Assembly (NCBI GenBank): GCA_023935145.1 | Contig: CM043698.1 | Location: 14,802,001-14,866,000 of the forward strand | Length of the DNA: 64,000 nt | DNA from: Bretschneidera sinensis | Taxonomy: Eukaryota > Streptophyta > Magnoliopsida > Brassicales > Akaniaceae | Direction: 5' to 3' | Shown: one piece after another, positions 48,639 through 59,240 of the stretch | Numbering within the stretch: the first letter of the stretch is position 1 | Layout: every line of letters begins with the position of its first letter | Translations under genes and position numbers: made by a program | The notes under the pieces: model-generated | Databases searched by the model: none | Seen by the model: the letters and a program-made list of their open reading frames with translations, nothing else | What the model was told of the DNA's origin: nothing

Positions 48639-49851
48639 TGATGAGTCTTAAATATTGCATATTTAAGACCCTTAACTTATATTTGTTATGCTCTTAGTTA
48701 GTAGTATTTCACTTTATTTTATGTCTCTTTTGTGTTTTATGTATTTTTATAGGTTTGTGGAGAAAATGAAGCATTTCAAGAGATGTGAAGTTTCAGGAGC
48801 AATAGCGATCGATCGCACTATGCTGCGATCGAGCGCATGGTCAACAATCCAACATCAAAATGTTTGCAGTATAGTGCATCTGCGATTGAGTGCACCAGAC
48901 ACACGATCGAGCGCACATGCAATCGTGCACACAAGACATACGATCGATCGCATCATTCTGCGATCGAGTGCACTCGGGCAGTATCCCACATCGAATTTGA
49001 AACCCATGCTACTCCGAGACTCCCCCTATATAAACACCATCTGACCTCATCATTCAGTGTACAATTCCTGGGCCACTTTGGTGTTAACCGGTGGACGTCT
49101 GCTAGCATTCTGGTGGATCCCAAAGGCTTTGCTACCACAAGGGGAAGCGCCGCCCATCAGCGAGTGGAATTTCTCCCATGTAAAGTTATTTATTTCTTTT
49201 TATTTAGTTGTTTTAGTTTAATGTTTAGCACTTTTATAATGAATTATAGTTTCATAGTTATGAGTGGCTAGAATCTTCAGCTAAGGTTGAAGATGAAGCC
49301 TCGCCGTTGTTTGGCATAGCAGTTCAGATTTGCTTGTACAATTCTGACATTTTTTTAGTATAAATGTTCTGTCAATTATTTGAGTTAATCTTGTGACTGA
49401 TTGAGTTTAAATTGTTATGTTGGATATTCCTTGTGTTTCATCTGATAGATACATTGAATTATTTTTGATTAAATTAGATTTTCTTTGTGATTTGTTAAGA
49501 GCGGATACATTGGATGCTTTTGGTTTAATTGGGATATTTGTTATTTTTTGTCTTAAGTTGGATTCATGGAATGTTTTGATAGACTATCTTAAGAACATTG
49601 AGATATATGCTTAACTTTGGCGGGATGGATTCAGAAACCTTAGTCTTTTATTTAGTTTTTAAAATCAATTTAGTTTAGCTTTTATTTATTTTGCAACATA
49701 TAATACAAAACTCGGAACTAGGTTAAGATAAGATTAGTTTAGATAAATTTATATTTTCACAACGCAATTCCCTGTAGATTCGACCTCGCACTTGCACAAC
49801 GCTATATTACAAACGACTCATGCGCTTATGAGTAATTTAAAACTCACAACA
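48639..49851 (+). repeat. 5' LTR of the Athila-type element
   Basis: It begins TGATGAGTCTTAAATATT and ends AACTCACAACA. A TATA box, TATATAAA, is at 49027-49034, followed by a probable start region near CATCATTCAGTG. Between about 48806 and 48985 the LTR holds a cluster of near-palindromic TGCGATCGAGCGCA words. ORFs in it, such as 48688-49044, recur in the other LTR and are not genes. Confidence 0.92.
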
Positions 49852-49857
49852 AGTTTT

Positions 49858-49875
49858 TGGCGCCGTTGCTGGGGA
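49858..49875 (+). other. Primer-binding site, tRNA-Asp type
   Basis: TGGCGCCGTTGCTGGGGA lies six bases after the 5' LTR and is complementary, apart from one base, to the 3' end of plant tRNA-Asp. This is the primer commonly used by Athila elements. Confidence 0.8.
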
Positions 49876-50066
49876 GTTGTTTGGTTTGTGAAATTTTTGT
49901 CTGAATTAATTTTATTTTTCTACTAGTTAGTTAGCATTGTTTTTTTGATTTTTCTTTTTGGCAATTTTATTTTATTTGTTTCTATTTACATTGTTAAATA
50001 AAAATAAATAAAAAATATATTGAAAAAAAAACATTTTTGCAAATTTCTGCTGGTTAGGTTATTTTA

Positions 50067-51848
50067 GTGCTTTTTGTGCGGTGTATGCTTGGTCGAAGAT
50101 CTCTGAATTTAGATTTGATACATTTAGATCTCGACTTAGAAAGAACTCTTAGGAGACAGAAAAGAGCATTAGTTGAAAGAAAGACAGTTGAAATGGGAGA
50201 AAATTTTAGGAATACCAATCATCCGGAACATGTAGAGCAACCTAGAGCTTGGAACGTGGACTCCACTACATCCCTTAGGGATTTGTTCGCACCCGTTGCT
50301 ACTAATTCATCTTTTTGCATAGTGTTGCTACCTACCAATGCCACCCATTTTGATTTAAAACCACATGTCATCCAACTCTTACCCTCATTTCATGGCTTAG
50401 ATCTTGAGAACCCTTATAGTCATGTGAAGAAGTTCAAAGATATTTGTGCTGCATTCAAATTCTAGAACTTCTCTGAGGAGTCTATCCATCTTCGACTCTT
50501 CCCTTTTTCTCTTCACGATAGAGCTAGGGCGTGGTTGGATTCCAACACGCCCGGGTCTATTACATCTTGGGAAAACTTGCTTAGCAAATTTTATCATAAG
50601 TTTTTCCCAATGTCTAGAGTGAATGAGTGCCGCAAGGAGATTAACTCTTTCACTCAGGATGAGGATGAAAAATTTTCTGAGAGTTGGGGGCACTTCAAAG
50701 AGCTACTGATCAGATGCCTTCCACATGGATATGAGAAGTGGAGACTCGTTCAGTTCTTCTACCAAGGGTTGACTAAACCCGACCGTAGCATGATCGGGTC
50801 TATGAATGGGGGGGCATTCTTGAGTTTGACAGGAGATGAAGCATATATGGCGTTGGACAAGTTGTCCGACAACTCGTAGCAGTGGGATTTTTCAAGCTGT
50901 CGAGATAAGTCCATTCGTGCTCCTAAGAGGGGAGGCATCTATGAGGTTAGGGAGGACGCTGATTTGAGGATAAAGTTAGATGCTCTCACTAAGAAGATTG
51001 ACGCTCTCACTGTGAGCCAATCCATCAATGCTGCCAACACATTCAATGTTGAAAGCTGTTTCATCTGTGCTAGTCCCATGCATCTAGCACAGAATTGCCC
51101 ATCAATGCCGGCTTGTGCCGAGTATCCTATGGAACAAGTAAATGCTTTCAATGACTATCGAAGGCAGTCAAATGGATCGTACTCCGAGACATACAATCCA
51201 GGGTGATGGAACCACCCAAATTTTTCATAGAGGCAGAATCAACCAATGAATCAGGGAGGAGCCCCTCATAATGCTCAAAATCAATATCCTCCCGGATTTG
51301 CCCAACAAATTCCTGGTCATGGTCGTTCTGCCTATCCAGCACCATTACTTACTTACCAAGCTCCCACTCAAACACCAGCACTAGTTTCACAGTCACTAGA
51401 GGACACCATTAAGGAATACATGAAAATGAATAGCCAATCCATGAGCGACGTAAGGAGTGCAACAATGGTAAAAACCCAAGCAATTGCCAAGCTGGAGAGT
51501 CAAATAGGGCAAATTGCAAGTCACTTGGGTGAGAGAGAGAAGAGGAAGTTCCCCAGTCAGCCTGTGCCCAACCCGAAAGGACAATTTAGGGTTGGGAGTT
51601 TATCAACTCCTACGCACGGGGAGGAACAAGTACAGTCGATTGTCACACTGAGGTCTGGGAGACAAGTGGACAATCGAGTGGAAGAGAGCCCTGCTATGCA
51701 GCAAAGGCAAAGGAGTGGCAACAAGGAGAAGAGAGATGCTGAGTCATCTACAGCCACACCTACTGAAAAAGACCCTCCTAGGTCATTTGTACCTAGAGTG
51801 CCTTACCCCGACAGACTGCAGGTGCCCAAGAAAGGAGGGAAGTATTAG
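50067..51848 (+). pseudogene. gag-like region of the Athila-type element
   Basis: One frame runs across the region, interrupted by stops near 50463, 50877, 51204 and 51228. It contains the retrotransposon gag domain (LHDRARAWLDSN, ITSWENLLSKFYHKFFP, CRKEINSFTQ) at about 50480-50800. A zinc knuckle CFICASPMHLAQNC (CX2CX4HX4C) is at about 51057-51098, and a Gln/Pro-rich tail follows. Gag forms the particle that packages the RNA. This copy cannot be translated through. Confidence 0.85.
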
Positions 51849-52049
51849 GAAATTCTATAGGTATTCAAACAGGTCCAAATTAATATCCCATTTTTTGATG
51901 TCATCCATCAAGTACCATCATATGCCAAGTTTTTAAAGGACTTGGTCACTATCAAGAGGAGGATGAATGTCTCAAAGAATGCATTTTTGACCGAACAGGT
52001 TAGCTCAATCCTTCAGTGCAAGCTACTCATCAAGTATAAGGACCCGTGA

Positions 52050-52913
52050 TGTCCTACCATCTCTTGCACGATAGGAGTCAGCCATATTGAGAGGGCTCTT
52101 TTGGATCTAGAGGCGAGTGTGAATCTTCTACCCTACTCAGTCTATTTGCAGTTGGGGTTAGAAGAAGTGAAACCCACATCCACGACGCTTCAATTGGCTG
52201 ACAGGACAGTGAAAAGACCACGGGGAATAGTTGAGGATGTCTTGATAAAAGTGGATAAATTCTATTTCCCAGTGGATTTTATTGTGCTTGACACAGAGCC
52301 GGTCCAGAATGTAGGGATTCAAATACCAGTTATTCTAGGGCGACCATTCTTAGCCACGGCTAACACCCTGATCAATTGTAGGACAGGGGTGATGAAGATT
52401 TCCTTCGGAAATATGACAGTGGAGTTAAACATCTTTGATATCACTAGGCAACCACTGGAGTATGATGAAGTGAGAAATGTATGCTTGATAGAGAAGATTC
52501 TTGAGGAGATTGTGGATGAATCAAGCATTGAGGATCCCCTAAAGGCGTGTTTTGCTCACTTTGGAGAGGACTTGGACTTAGATAAGCTACTCGATGAAGT
52601 GAATGCCATTTTGGAGTCTGATCCTCAAGAAAGCAATGAGACAGAGAAAACTGCAGCACTTGAACCCCCCAAGAAAGAACTTAAGCCTTTACTGGATAAT
52701 CTTAAGTATAAGTTCCTAGGTCCAGCTGATTGTTTGCCTGTGATTATAGCTTCTGATTTGGGTGAGGCTCAAGAGAAGAAATTATTAAATGTTCTAAGAG
52801 AGCACAAGGAAGCCATTGGTTGGATTATTGAGGATATCAATGGAATCAACCCCTTGGTGGTGATGCACAAGATACATTTGGAGGAGAATGTCAAGCCATC
52901 GAGGGAGCCATAA
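52050..52913 (+). pseudogene. Retropepsin-like protease region
   Basis: The same frame as gag continues with LLDLEASVNLLPYSVY at about 52095-52145 and ILGRPFLATANTLINC further on, the signature of Athila-type proteases. The active-site triad is normally D-[ST/L]-G in this lineage; here the glycine position reads E (DLEA), which would inactivate the enzyme. A conserved linker to the reverse transcriptase follows, and a stop lies at 52911. Confidence 0.8.
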
Positions 52914-54250
52914 AGAAGGCTCAACACAGTTATGCAAGAGGTTGTGAGAGCAGAAATAATTAATCTGTTAGATGCAAGGATCATTTATCCCATCTCAGAT
53001 AGCAAGTGGGTGAGCTTGATTCATGTCGTGCCCAAGTGAGCGGGATTGACGGTAGTAAAGAATAAGGATGACGAGTTGGTGTCAACTCGTGTTCAGTCAG
53101 GGTGGAGAGTGTGTATAGACTACCGTAAGCTGAACGTTGCCACAAGGAATGATCACTTTCCACTGCTATTTATTGATCAGATGGTGGAGCATTTGGCTGG
53201 GCACGAGTATTATTTCTTTTTGGATGGTTACTCTGGATATAACCTGGTCCCCGTGGACCCCGAAGATCAAGAGAATACGATGTTTACCTGTCCTTTTGAG
53301 ACTTTCGCCTACCGTCGCATGCCCTTTGGGTTATGCAATACACCCGCTACTTTTCAGCGATGCATGGTCAGTATATTCTCTGACATGGTAGAGCGGTTCT
53401 TAGAGATTTTCATGGACGACTTCTCCGTCTGCGGTTCAACCTTTGAAGAGTGTCTGCACCGTCTCACTTTGGTTTTAGTGCGGTGCAAGGAGAAGAACTT
53501 AGATCTTAATTGAGAGAAGTGCCATTTTATGGTTAAGCAAGGCATTGTACTGGGGAATGTCGTATCTCATCAAAGGATTGAGGTCCACAAAGCGAAGGTG
53601 GACCTGATTTCCAACCTTCCACCCCCACGTACAGTGAAGAAGGTTCGATCTTTTCTGGGCCATGCAGGTTTCTACAGGAGATTTATCTAGAATTTCAGCG
53701 AAATCGCCAGACCCTTGTGCCAGTTATTACAAAAGGATGCCCCATTTATATTTGATGAGGACTGTAAGAAAGCATTTTGGGATCTAAAGAAGATTCTGAC
53801 GTCTACACCCATTATTCAGCCATTCAACTGGGGTGTGCCTTTTGAGATTATGTGTGACGCATCAGATTATACTGTTGGAGTTGTTTTGGGCCAACGTGTT
53901 GATAAACTTCCCTATGTTATCTATTATGCAAGTCGAACTCTAAACGACACACAACTCAATTACTCTACCACTGAGAAGGAGTTGCTTGCAGTCGTTTTTG
54001 TATTAGACAAGTTCATATCCTACTTGTTAGGATCTAAAGTCATTATCTACTCGGACTATACAGCATTGAGGTATATTTTCTATAAAAAAAATGCTAAATC
54101 TCATCTTATCTGATGGATCTTGCTACTTCAAGAGTTCGACATTGAGATTCGGGATAAGAAAGATTCAGAAAATGTGGTTGCGGACCATTTGTCTAGATTG
54201 ATTGTGGAATTCACTGAGGCCGCCACTCTCATTTCTGAAACCTTTCCTGA
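52914..54250 (+). pseudogene. Reverse transcriptase and RNase H region
   Basis: Reverse transcriptase motifs appear in order: WRVCIDYRKLN, FLDGYSGYN, FAYRRMPFGLCNTPATFQRC and the catalytic FMDDFSV, at about 53100-53430. RNase H follows at about 53840-54110 with FEIMCDASDYTVGVVLGQ and YSTTEKELLAVVF. In-frame stops occur near 53037, 53511, 53688 and 54111. Several could derive from C-to-T changes, as is usual in methylated transposon DNA. Confidence 0.88.
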
Positions 54251-54260
54251 TGAATAGTTA

Positions 54261-55581
54261 ATGCTCATTGCTCAAAATCCCACTCCATGGTTTGCTGATA
54301 TAGTGAACTATCTTGTCACCGGACACATGCCTTTTCATTGGGGGCGACAAGAAAAATCAAAGTTTTTAGCCATGGTAAAACATTTTTTCTGGGATGACCC
54401 TTATCTATTTAAGTATTGTCCCGATCAGATCATCAGAAGGTGTATTCCTGAGCATGACCAATCTAATGTCATCACCTTTTGTCATGATCATGCTTGTGAA
54501 GGCCATTTCAGTGCTAAAAAGACCGCTGCAAAGATTTTGCAGTGTGGATTTTATTGGCCTACCATGTTCCAAGACTCTCACACCTACTATGTATCTTGTG
54601 AGCGTTAACAAAAGCTAGGAAATCTTTCTAAGAGGAATATGATGCCCCTCAACCCTATTCTGATTGTTGAGAATTTTGACTTGTGTGGCATTGATTTTAT
54701 GGGACCGTTCCCAAACTCCTTTGGCAACTTGTACATTCTAGTTGCTGTGGACTATCTGTCCAAGTGGGTGGAGGCCGTTGCGTGCAAGACTAATGACCAC
54801 AGAGTTGTGGTCCATTTTTTGAAGGACGCTATTTTTGCTCGATTTGGTACGCCTCGAGCAGTCATAAGTGATGGAGGTAAGCACTTTTGCAACTGGATTT
54901 TTGAACAGTTGATGAAAAAGTATTTCATCACATACAAGGTTGCCATCCCTATATCACCCGCAGACGAGTGGACAAGTGGAAATTTCTAATTGCGAGATCA
55001 AACACATTTTAGAGAAAATTGTGAACCCTAGTAGAAAGGATTGGTCTCTGCGATTGACTGATGCACTGTGGGCATATCGGACAGCCTTCAAGACGCCAAT
55101 TGGCATGTCTCCCTATCGTATTGTGTACGAAAAGGCATGTCACCTTCCGGTCGAATTAGAGCATCGTGCATATTGGGCTATCAAGCAACTGAATTTCAAT
55201 CTTTCCAAGGCTGGCTCACAATGAAAACTCCAACTCAATGAATTGGAAGAGCTGCGGAATGATGCATATGAGTGTGCCCGATCATACAAAGCACAAATGA
55301 AGAAGACTCATGACCAAAACATTTTGAGACGAGCTTTTGAGCCGGGTCAGAAAGTTCTTCTTTACAATTCGCACCTGCATATTTTTCCAGGCAAGCTCAA
55401 ATCTCGATGGGCAGACCTATTTATTATTCGGTCGGTTTTTTCTCATGGGGCCATCGAGATTGAGGATCCAAAGAATGGTAATACTTTCAAGGTAAATGGA
55501 CAGAGGATAAAACCATTCTTGGAGTTGAGGAGTCCGGACATTGAGACGATACTGTTGGAGGACCCTAGTTACTCGGATTGA
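54261..55581 (+). pseudogene. Integrase region
   Basis: The zinc-binding part has HDHACEGHFSAKKTA and then CER followed by a stop (54606) where the last zinc cysteine is expected. The DDE core has the first aspartate in [10 protein letters not shown], the second in [10 protein letters not shown] and the glutamate in [12 protein letters not shown]. The last is reached only after a frameshift near 54935. The C-terminal domain runs to 55581 with GQKVLLYNSHLHIFPGKLKS. Confidence 0.85.
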
Positions 55582-56945
55582 GTGTAGTTTTCTAGGGAGA
55601 GTCTGGCTGAAGACTTTAAACTTAGTGCTCATGGGAGACACCCCACAGCTTATCTTTTCTGTATATTTCTTAATTTTTATGATTAATGTTTGTTTCCAGT
55701 ATTTTTTGTTTTCTAGTTTTTATTTTTCAGGGACAATGCGTACTTCAGTTCAAGTTTGGGGGTATGCTATGAGCTATACCAATCCAGATAGTTCTCCATA
55801 TCTCAGGTCGGCTCTTTCCATATTAGTCACACATTGGGATCAATGTGTAATTTAAGTTTGGGGGTATGGGAGACACATCACACACTTTGTCCTAATTTGT
55901 TGTCTTTTCATCGTAAAGATAAATGCATGTTCATGTTCGTCTAAAAATTTTGGTTGATCTGAAAAATTGTGATGTGATTTCATTGGTGAGTTTAAAACTT
56001 TGAACACATGATCTGATGATAGAGTTTAAACTTTAGTTACTTACTTTAGGCATTTTCAAGAATTCACATGTTTGATCTAATCTCACACGAGCACATTAGC
56101 ACATATTTATGTGAGGTATGACATGTGAGTTGAATGTATATGTTTCCTTGTCTTAACTGAAACCGGATGACTTGTTGGATAAACACTTGGGCATATATAA
56201 AAATAAAAAATAAAACTACTAATATTTATAATTATCATCATCAATAAACTTTCCACTGAGTAACTGGACCTCTTGCCTCAGTAAGCAGTGAGTGTTCAAG
56301 TCAAAAGGTGGGAATTTTATTCATAATGATCATTGCGAAACTTTCCGCTGAGTAACTGGACCTCTTGCCTTAGTAAGCATCAAGTGTTCACGTCAAAAGG
56401 TGGAAATTTTGTTTGGTAGTATTAAGGCCAATTTAATTTTGTAGCCTTTTTGACTCAAGTTAGTAAGTCCTTAGGGGTGCCTTTACACCTAATGCCCTAA
56501 AACCATCTGGTTTGGGAGTCATTGACTCAATACTCGTTACATGGGTCAATTAGAAAGCTTAAGGGAACTAAACATAGTAGAGCCTTATATATAAAAAATA
56601 AAAAAACTATGCCATCGTTGTTCTTTCTGATGATAAATTCTGTGGATATTGAGACTTGAATTACCTTGTACATTGAAGTTATTTGGAAACCTCATCTGTA
56701 TATGCTAATTCACTTTACACTGATTCAAGCTTGTGATATCTTACCATGCCTCTTGTAAGTAATTAGGTTTTAAATTCTTATTCATTGTGAAGATGGGTTC
56801 GACTTATTTAAGCTTGCTCATGAATGAATCTCATGATTTTGTATGCTCCTTAAATTTTTGGATACCATGAATACTGAACTTATCTTTATAATCCTTGTTG
56901 TTCATTTAGTTTTTTGTTTTGTTTTGCTAAGGGACTAGCAAAATA
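55582..56945 (+). other. Non-coding region between integrase and 3' LTR
   Basis: No env-like ORF is seen. The polypurine-tract-like sequence AAGTTTGGGGGTAT occurs at 55752-55765 and 55854-55867 as well as next to the 3' LTR. Two 92-base direct repeats start at 56246 and 56338 (AAACTTTCC.CTGAGTAACT). Confidence 0.75.
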
Positions 56946-56946
56946 T

Positions 56947-56960
56947 AAGTTTGGGGGTAT
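56947..56960 (+). other. Polypurine tract next to the 3' LTR
   Basis: AAGTTTGGGGGTAT lies one base before the 3' LTR start at 56962, the usual position for priming plus-strand DNA synthesis. Confidence 0.75.
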
Positions 56961-56961
56961 T

Positions 56962-58174
56962 TGATGAGTCTTAAATATTACATATTTAAGACCCTTAACT
57001 TATATTTGTTATGCTATTAATTAGTAGTATTTCACTTTATTTTATGTCTCGTTTGTGTTTTGTGTATTTTTATAGGTTTGTGGAGAAAATAAAGCATTTT
57101 AGGAGATGTGAAGCTTCAGGAGCAATAGCGATCGATCCCACTATGCTGCGATCGAGCGCATGGTCAACAATCCCACATCGAAATGTTTGCAGTACAGTGC
57201 ATCTACGATCGAGCGCACCATACACGCGATCGTGCGCACAAGACATACGATCAATCGCACTTGCGATCGATTGCATCATTCTGCGATCGAGCGCACTCGG
57301 GCAGTATCCCACATCGAATTTGAAACCCATGCTACTCCAGGACTCCCCCTATATAAACACCATCTGACCTCATCATTCAGTGTACAATTCCTGGGCCACT
57401 TTGGTGTTAACTGGTGGACGTCTGCTAGCATTCTGGTGGATCCCGAAGGCTTTGCTATCACGAGGGGAAGCGCCGCCCATCAGCGAGTGGAATTTCTCCC
57501 ATGTAAAGTTATTTATTTCTTTTTATTTAATTATTTTAGTTTAATGTTTAGCATTTTTATTATGAATTGTAGTTTCATAGTTATGAGTGGCTAGAATCTT
57601 CAACTAAGGTTGAAGATGAAGCCTCGCCATTGTTTTGCATATTAGTTCAGATTTGCTTGTACAAATCTGACATTTTTTTAGTATAAATGTTCTGTCAATT
57701 ATTTGAGTTAATCTTGTGATTGATTGAGTTTAAATTGTTCTGTTGGATATTCCTTGTGTTTCATATGATGGATGCGTCGAATTGTTTTCGATTAAATTGG
57801 ATTTCCTTTGTGATTTATTAAGAGCGGATACATTGGATGCTTTTGGTTTAATTGGGATATTTGTTGTTTTTTGTCTTAAGTTGGATTCATGGAATGTTTT
57901 GATAGACTATCTTTAGAACATTGAGATATATGCTTAACTTTGGCGGGGTGGATTCAGAAACCTTAGTCTTTTATTTAGTTTTTAAAATTAATTTAGTTTA
58001 GCTTTTATTTATTTTGCAACATATAATACAAAACTCGGAACTAGGTTAAGATAAGATTAGTTTAGATAAATTTATATTTTCACAACGCAATTCCCTGTGG
58101 ATTCGACCTCGCACTTGCACAACGCTATATTGCAAACAACTCGTGCGCTTGCGAGTAATTTAAAACTCACAACA
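56962..58174 (+). repeat. 3' LTR of the Athila-type element
   Basis: Same length as the 5' LTR, with TATATAAA at 57350-57357. The GATCGA-word cluster (about 57129-57297) has one unit lost and another gained compared with the 5' copy, which cancel in length. The right flank CTGGT matches CTAGT on the left except at one base. Confidence 0.92.
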
Positions 58175-58470
58175 CTGGTATATATTGTCCGCTTTGGTCC
58201 CACTGGGCCTCACGGTTTTGTTCCTGGCGAAGCCCGCAAGCTCCCCAAAAGGCCTATACCAACACCAGGGTCACGGATCACTTATACCGAACACATAACT
58301 TTTCCCTCTAGTCGATGTGGGAACCAAGACCGCAATCTCCCCCACTTGAGGCACAACGCCCTCGCTGTGTGGCCCCACCCTCGACAACCCCGCAAGGCTT
58401 TCAAGGGTCCGGCTCTGATACCAAATGTAAGGACCCGCTCTGCCATGTTGGTATATATTGTCCGCTTTGG
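58175..58470 (-). repeat. TRIM-like tandem repeat, rest of unit B and start of unit C
   Basis: Unit B resumes at 58175 (after the target duplication) with the same order of words as unit A, including GGCTCTGATACCA at about 58411-58423. Unit C begins TGTAAGG at 58426 and stops after about 45 bases at CCGCTTTGG, where MULE-like DNA resumes. With the Athila-type element removed, the B-to-C period is 273. Confidence 0.65.
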
Positions 58471-58529
58471 AGTAGAAGAAGAAAGACAATGATGCATTTG
58501 ATTGGTTAATAGTTGTCAGACACAAAGTG

Positions 58530-59240
58530 TTGGGCCAGACATAACTTCATTAAATTTTACAAACGTGATATGTTGCTAAACATATCAAAATCTTTTCACA
58601 AAGCTATTTTGGATACTAGAGACCAGCCTATAATTACAATGCTGGAAATAGTAAGAAGATATATAATGAGTGGAATACAACAGAACATGGAGATGATGCT
58701 GAAGTATAATGGTCCTATATGCCATAAAATACAAACAAAAAAAAATGGAAATAATCAAACTCTGGGTAAAGCTTTACATACCTACACCAAATGGGAATGG
58801 AGAGTATGATGTTAAAGAGAGAGATAATCAATATTTTGTGGACTTATCAAGGCACGTTTGTGCATGTTATAAGTCAGATTTGACTGGGGTGCCTTGCAAG
58901 CATGATATGGCTCCCATCTATTTTGAGCAGTAGAAGTCGGATGATTTTGTGCATAAGTTTTATAGTAGGGAGACACATTTGAAGGTATACTCACACTTTA
59001 TAAGGCTAAAAAATAGGTCAAAGTTGTGGCCACCATTAGATAAGGGCACTGTATTGCCTCTTGAGTTTAAAATGCCCCATAGTAGACCTAATCTACAAGA
59101 AGGAAAGACATATATGAACCTCCAAATCATTACCAGCTTAAAAACCAGGGGTATAAAGTTAGATGTAGGAAATGTAATCAACTTCGGTATAACAAAAAAA
59201 CTTGCAAGGACCTACAAAGAAAATGGGAAAGAGGAATGAG
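58530..59240 (+). pseudogene. MULE transposase, C-terminal part with SWIM zinc finger
   Basis: The plus strand reads CWARHNFIKFYKRDMLLNIS, then ILDTRDQPIITMLEIVRRYI, the region just after the DDE core of MULE transposases. It continues with FVDLSRHVCACYKSDLTG and VPCKH, a SWIM finger (CxC...CxH), and ends with a zinc-knuckle tail. In the shifted frame near 59160 the tail reads CRKCNQLRYNKKTC, with tyrosine at the usual histidine. Frames are broken in several places. The DDE catalytic core is absent from the window. Confidence 0.8.

Larger units (their letters stand above)
48639..58174 (+). mobile_element. Athila-type Ty3 LTR retrotransposon, decayed, 9.5 kb
   Basis: LTRs at 48639-49851 and 56962-58174 are both 1213 bases and run from TGATGAGTC to CTCACAACA. 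The flanking pentamers CTAGT and CTGGT differ at one base, a likely 5-bp target duplication. The internal order is primer-binding site, gag, protease, reverse transcriptase, RNase H, integrase and polypurine tract, the Ty3 (Gypsy) order. The tRNA-Asp-type primer site and gag/protease style fit the Athila lineage, but there is no recognisable env-like ORF. Gag to integrase is one frame carrying at least a dozen stops plus one frameshift near 54935, so it is inactive. The LTRs differ by about 5 per cent in the parts I compared by hand. Confidence 0.9.

Noticed and set aside
48688..49271. ORFs of 118 and 144 aa that recur near 57011-57594
   Set aside because: They lie wholly in the two LTRs of one element, so their repetition reflects LTR identity, and they have no family features. 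They are not treated as genes.
55582..56945. Possible env-like gene in the Athila-type element
   Set aside because: No open frame longer than about 100 codons and no signal peptide, membrane segment or similarity pattern. The ORF at 55541-55855 is a chance frame.
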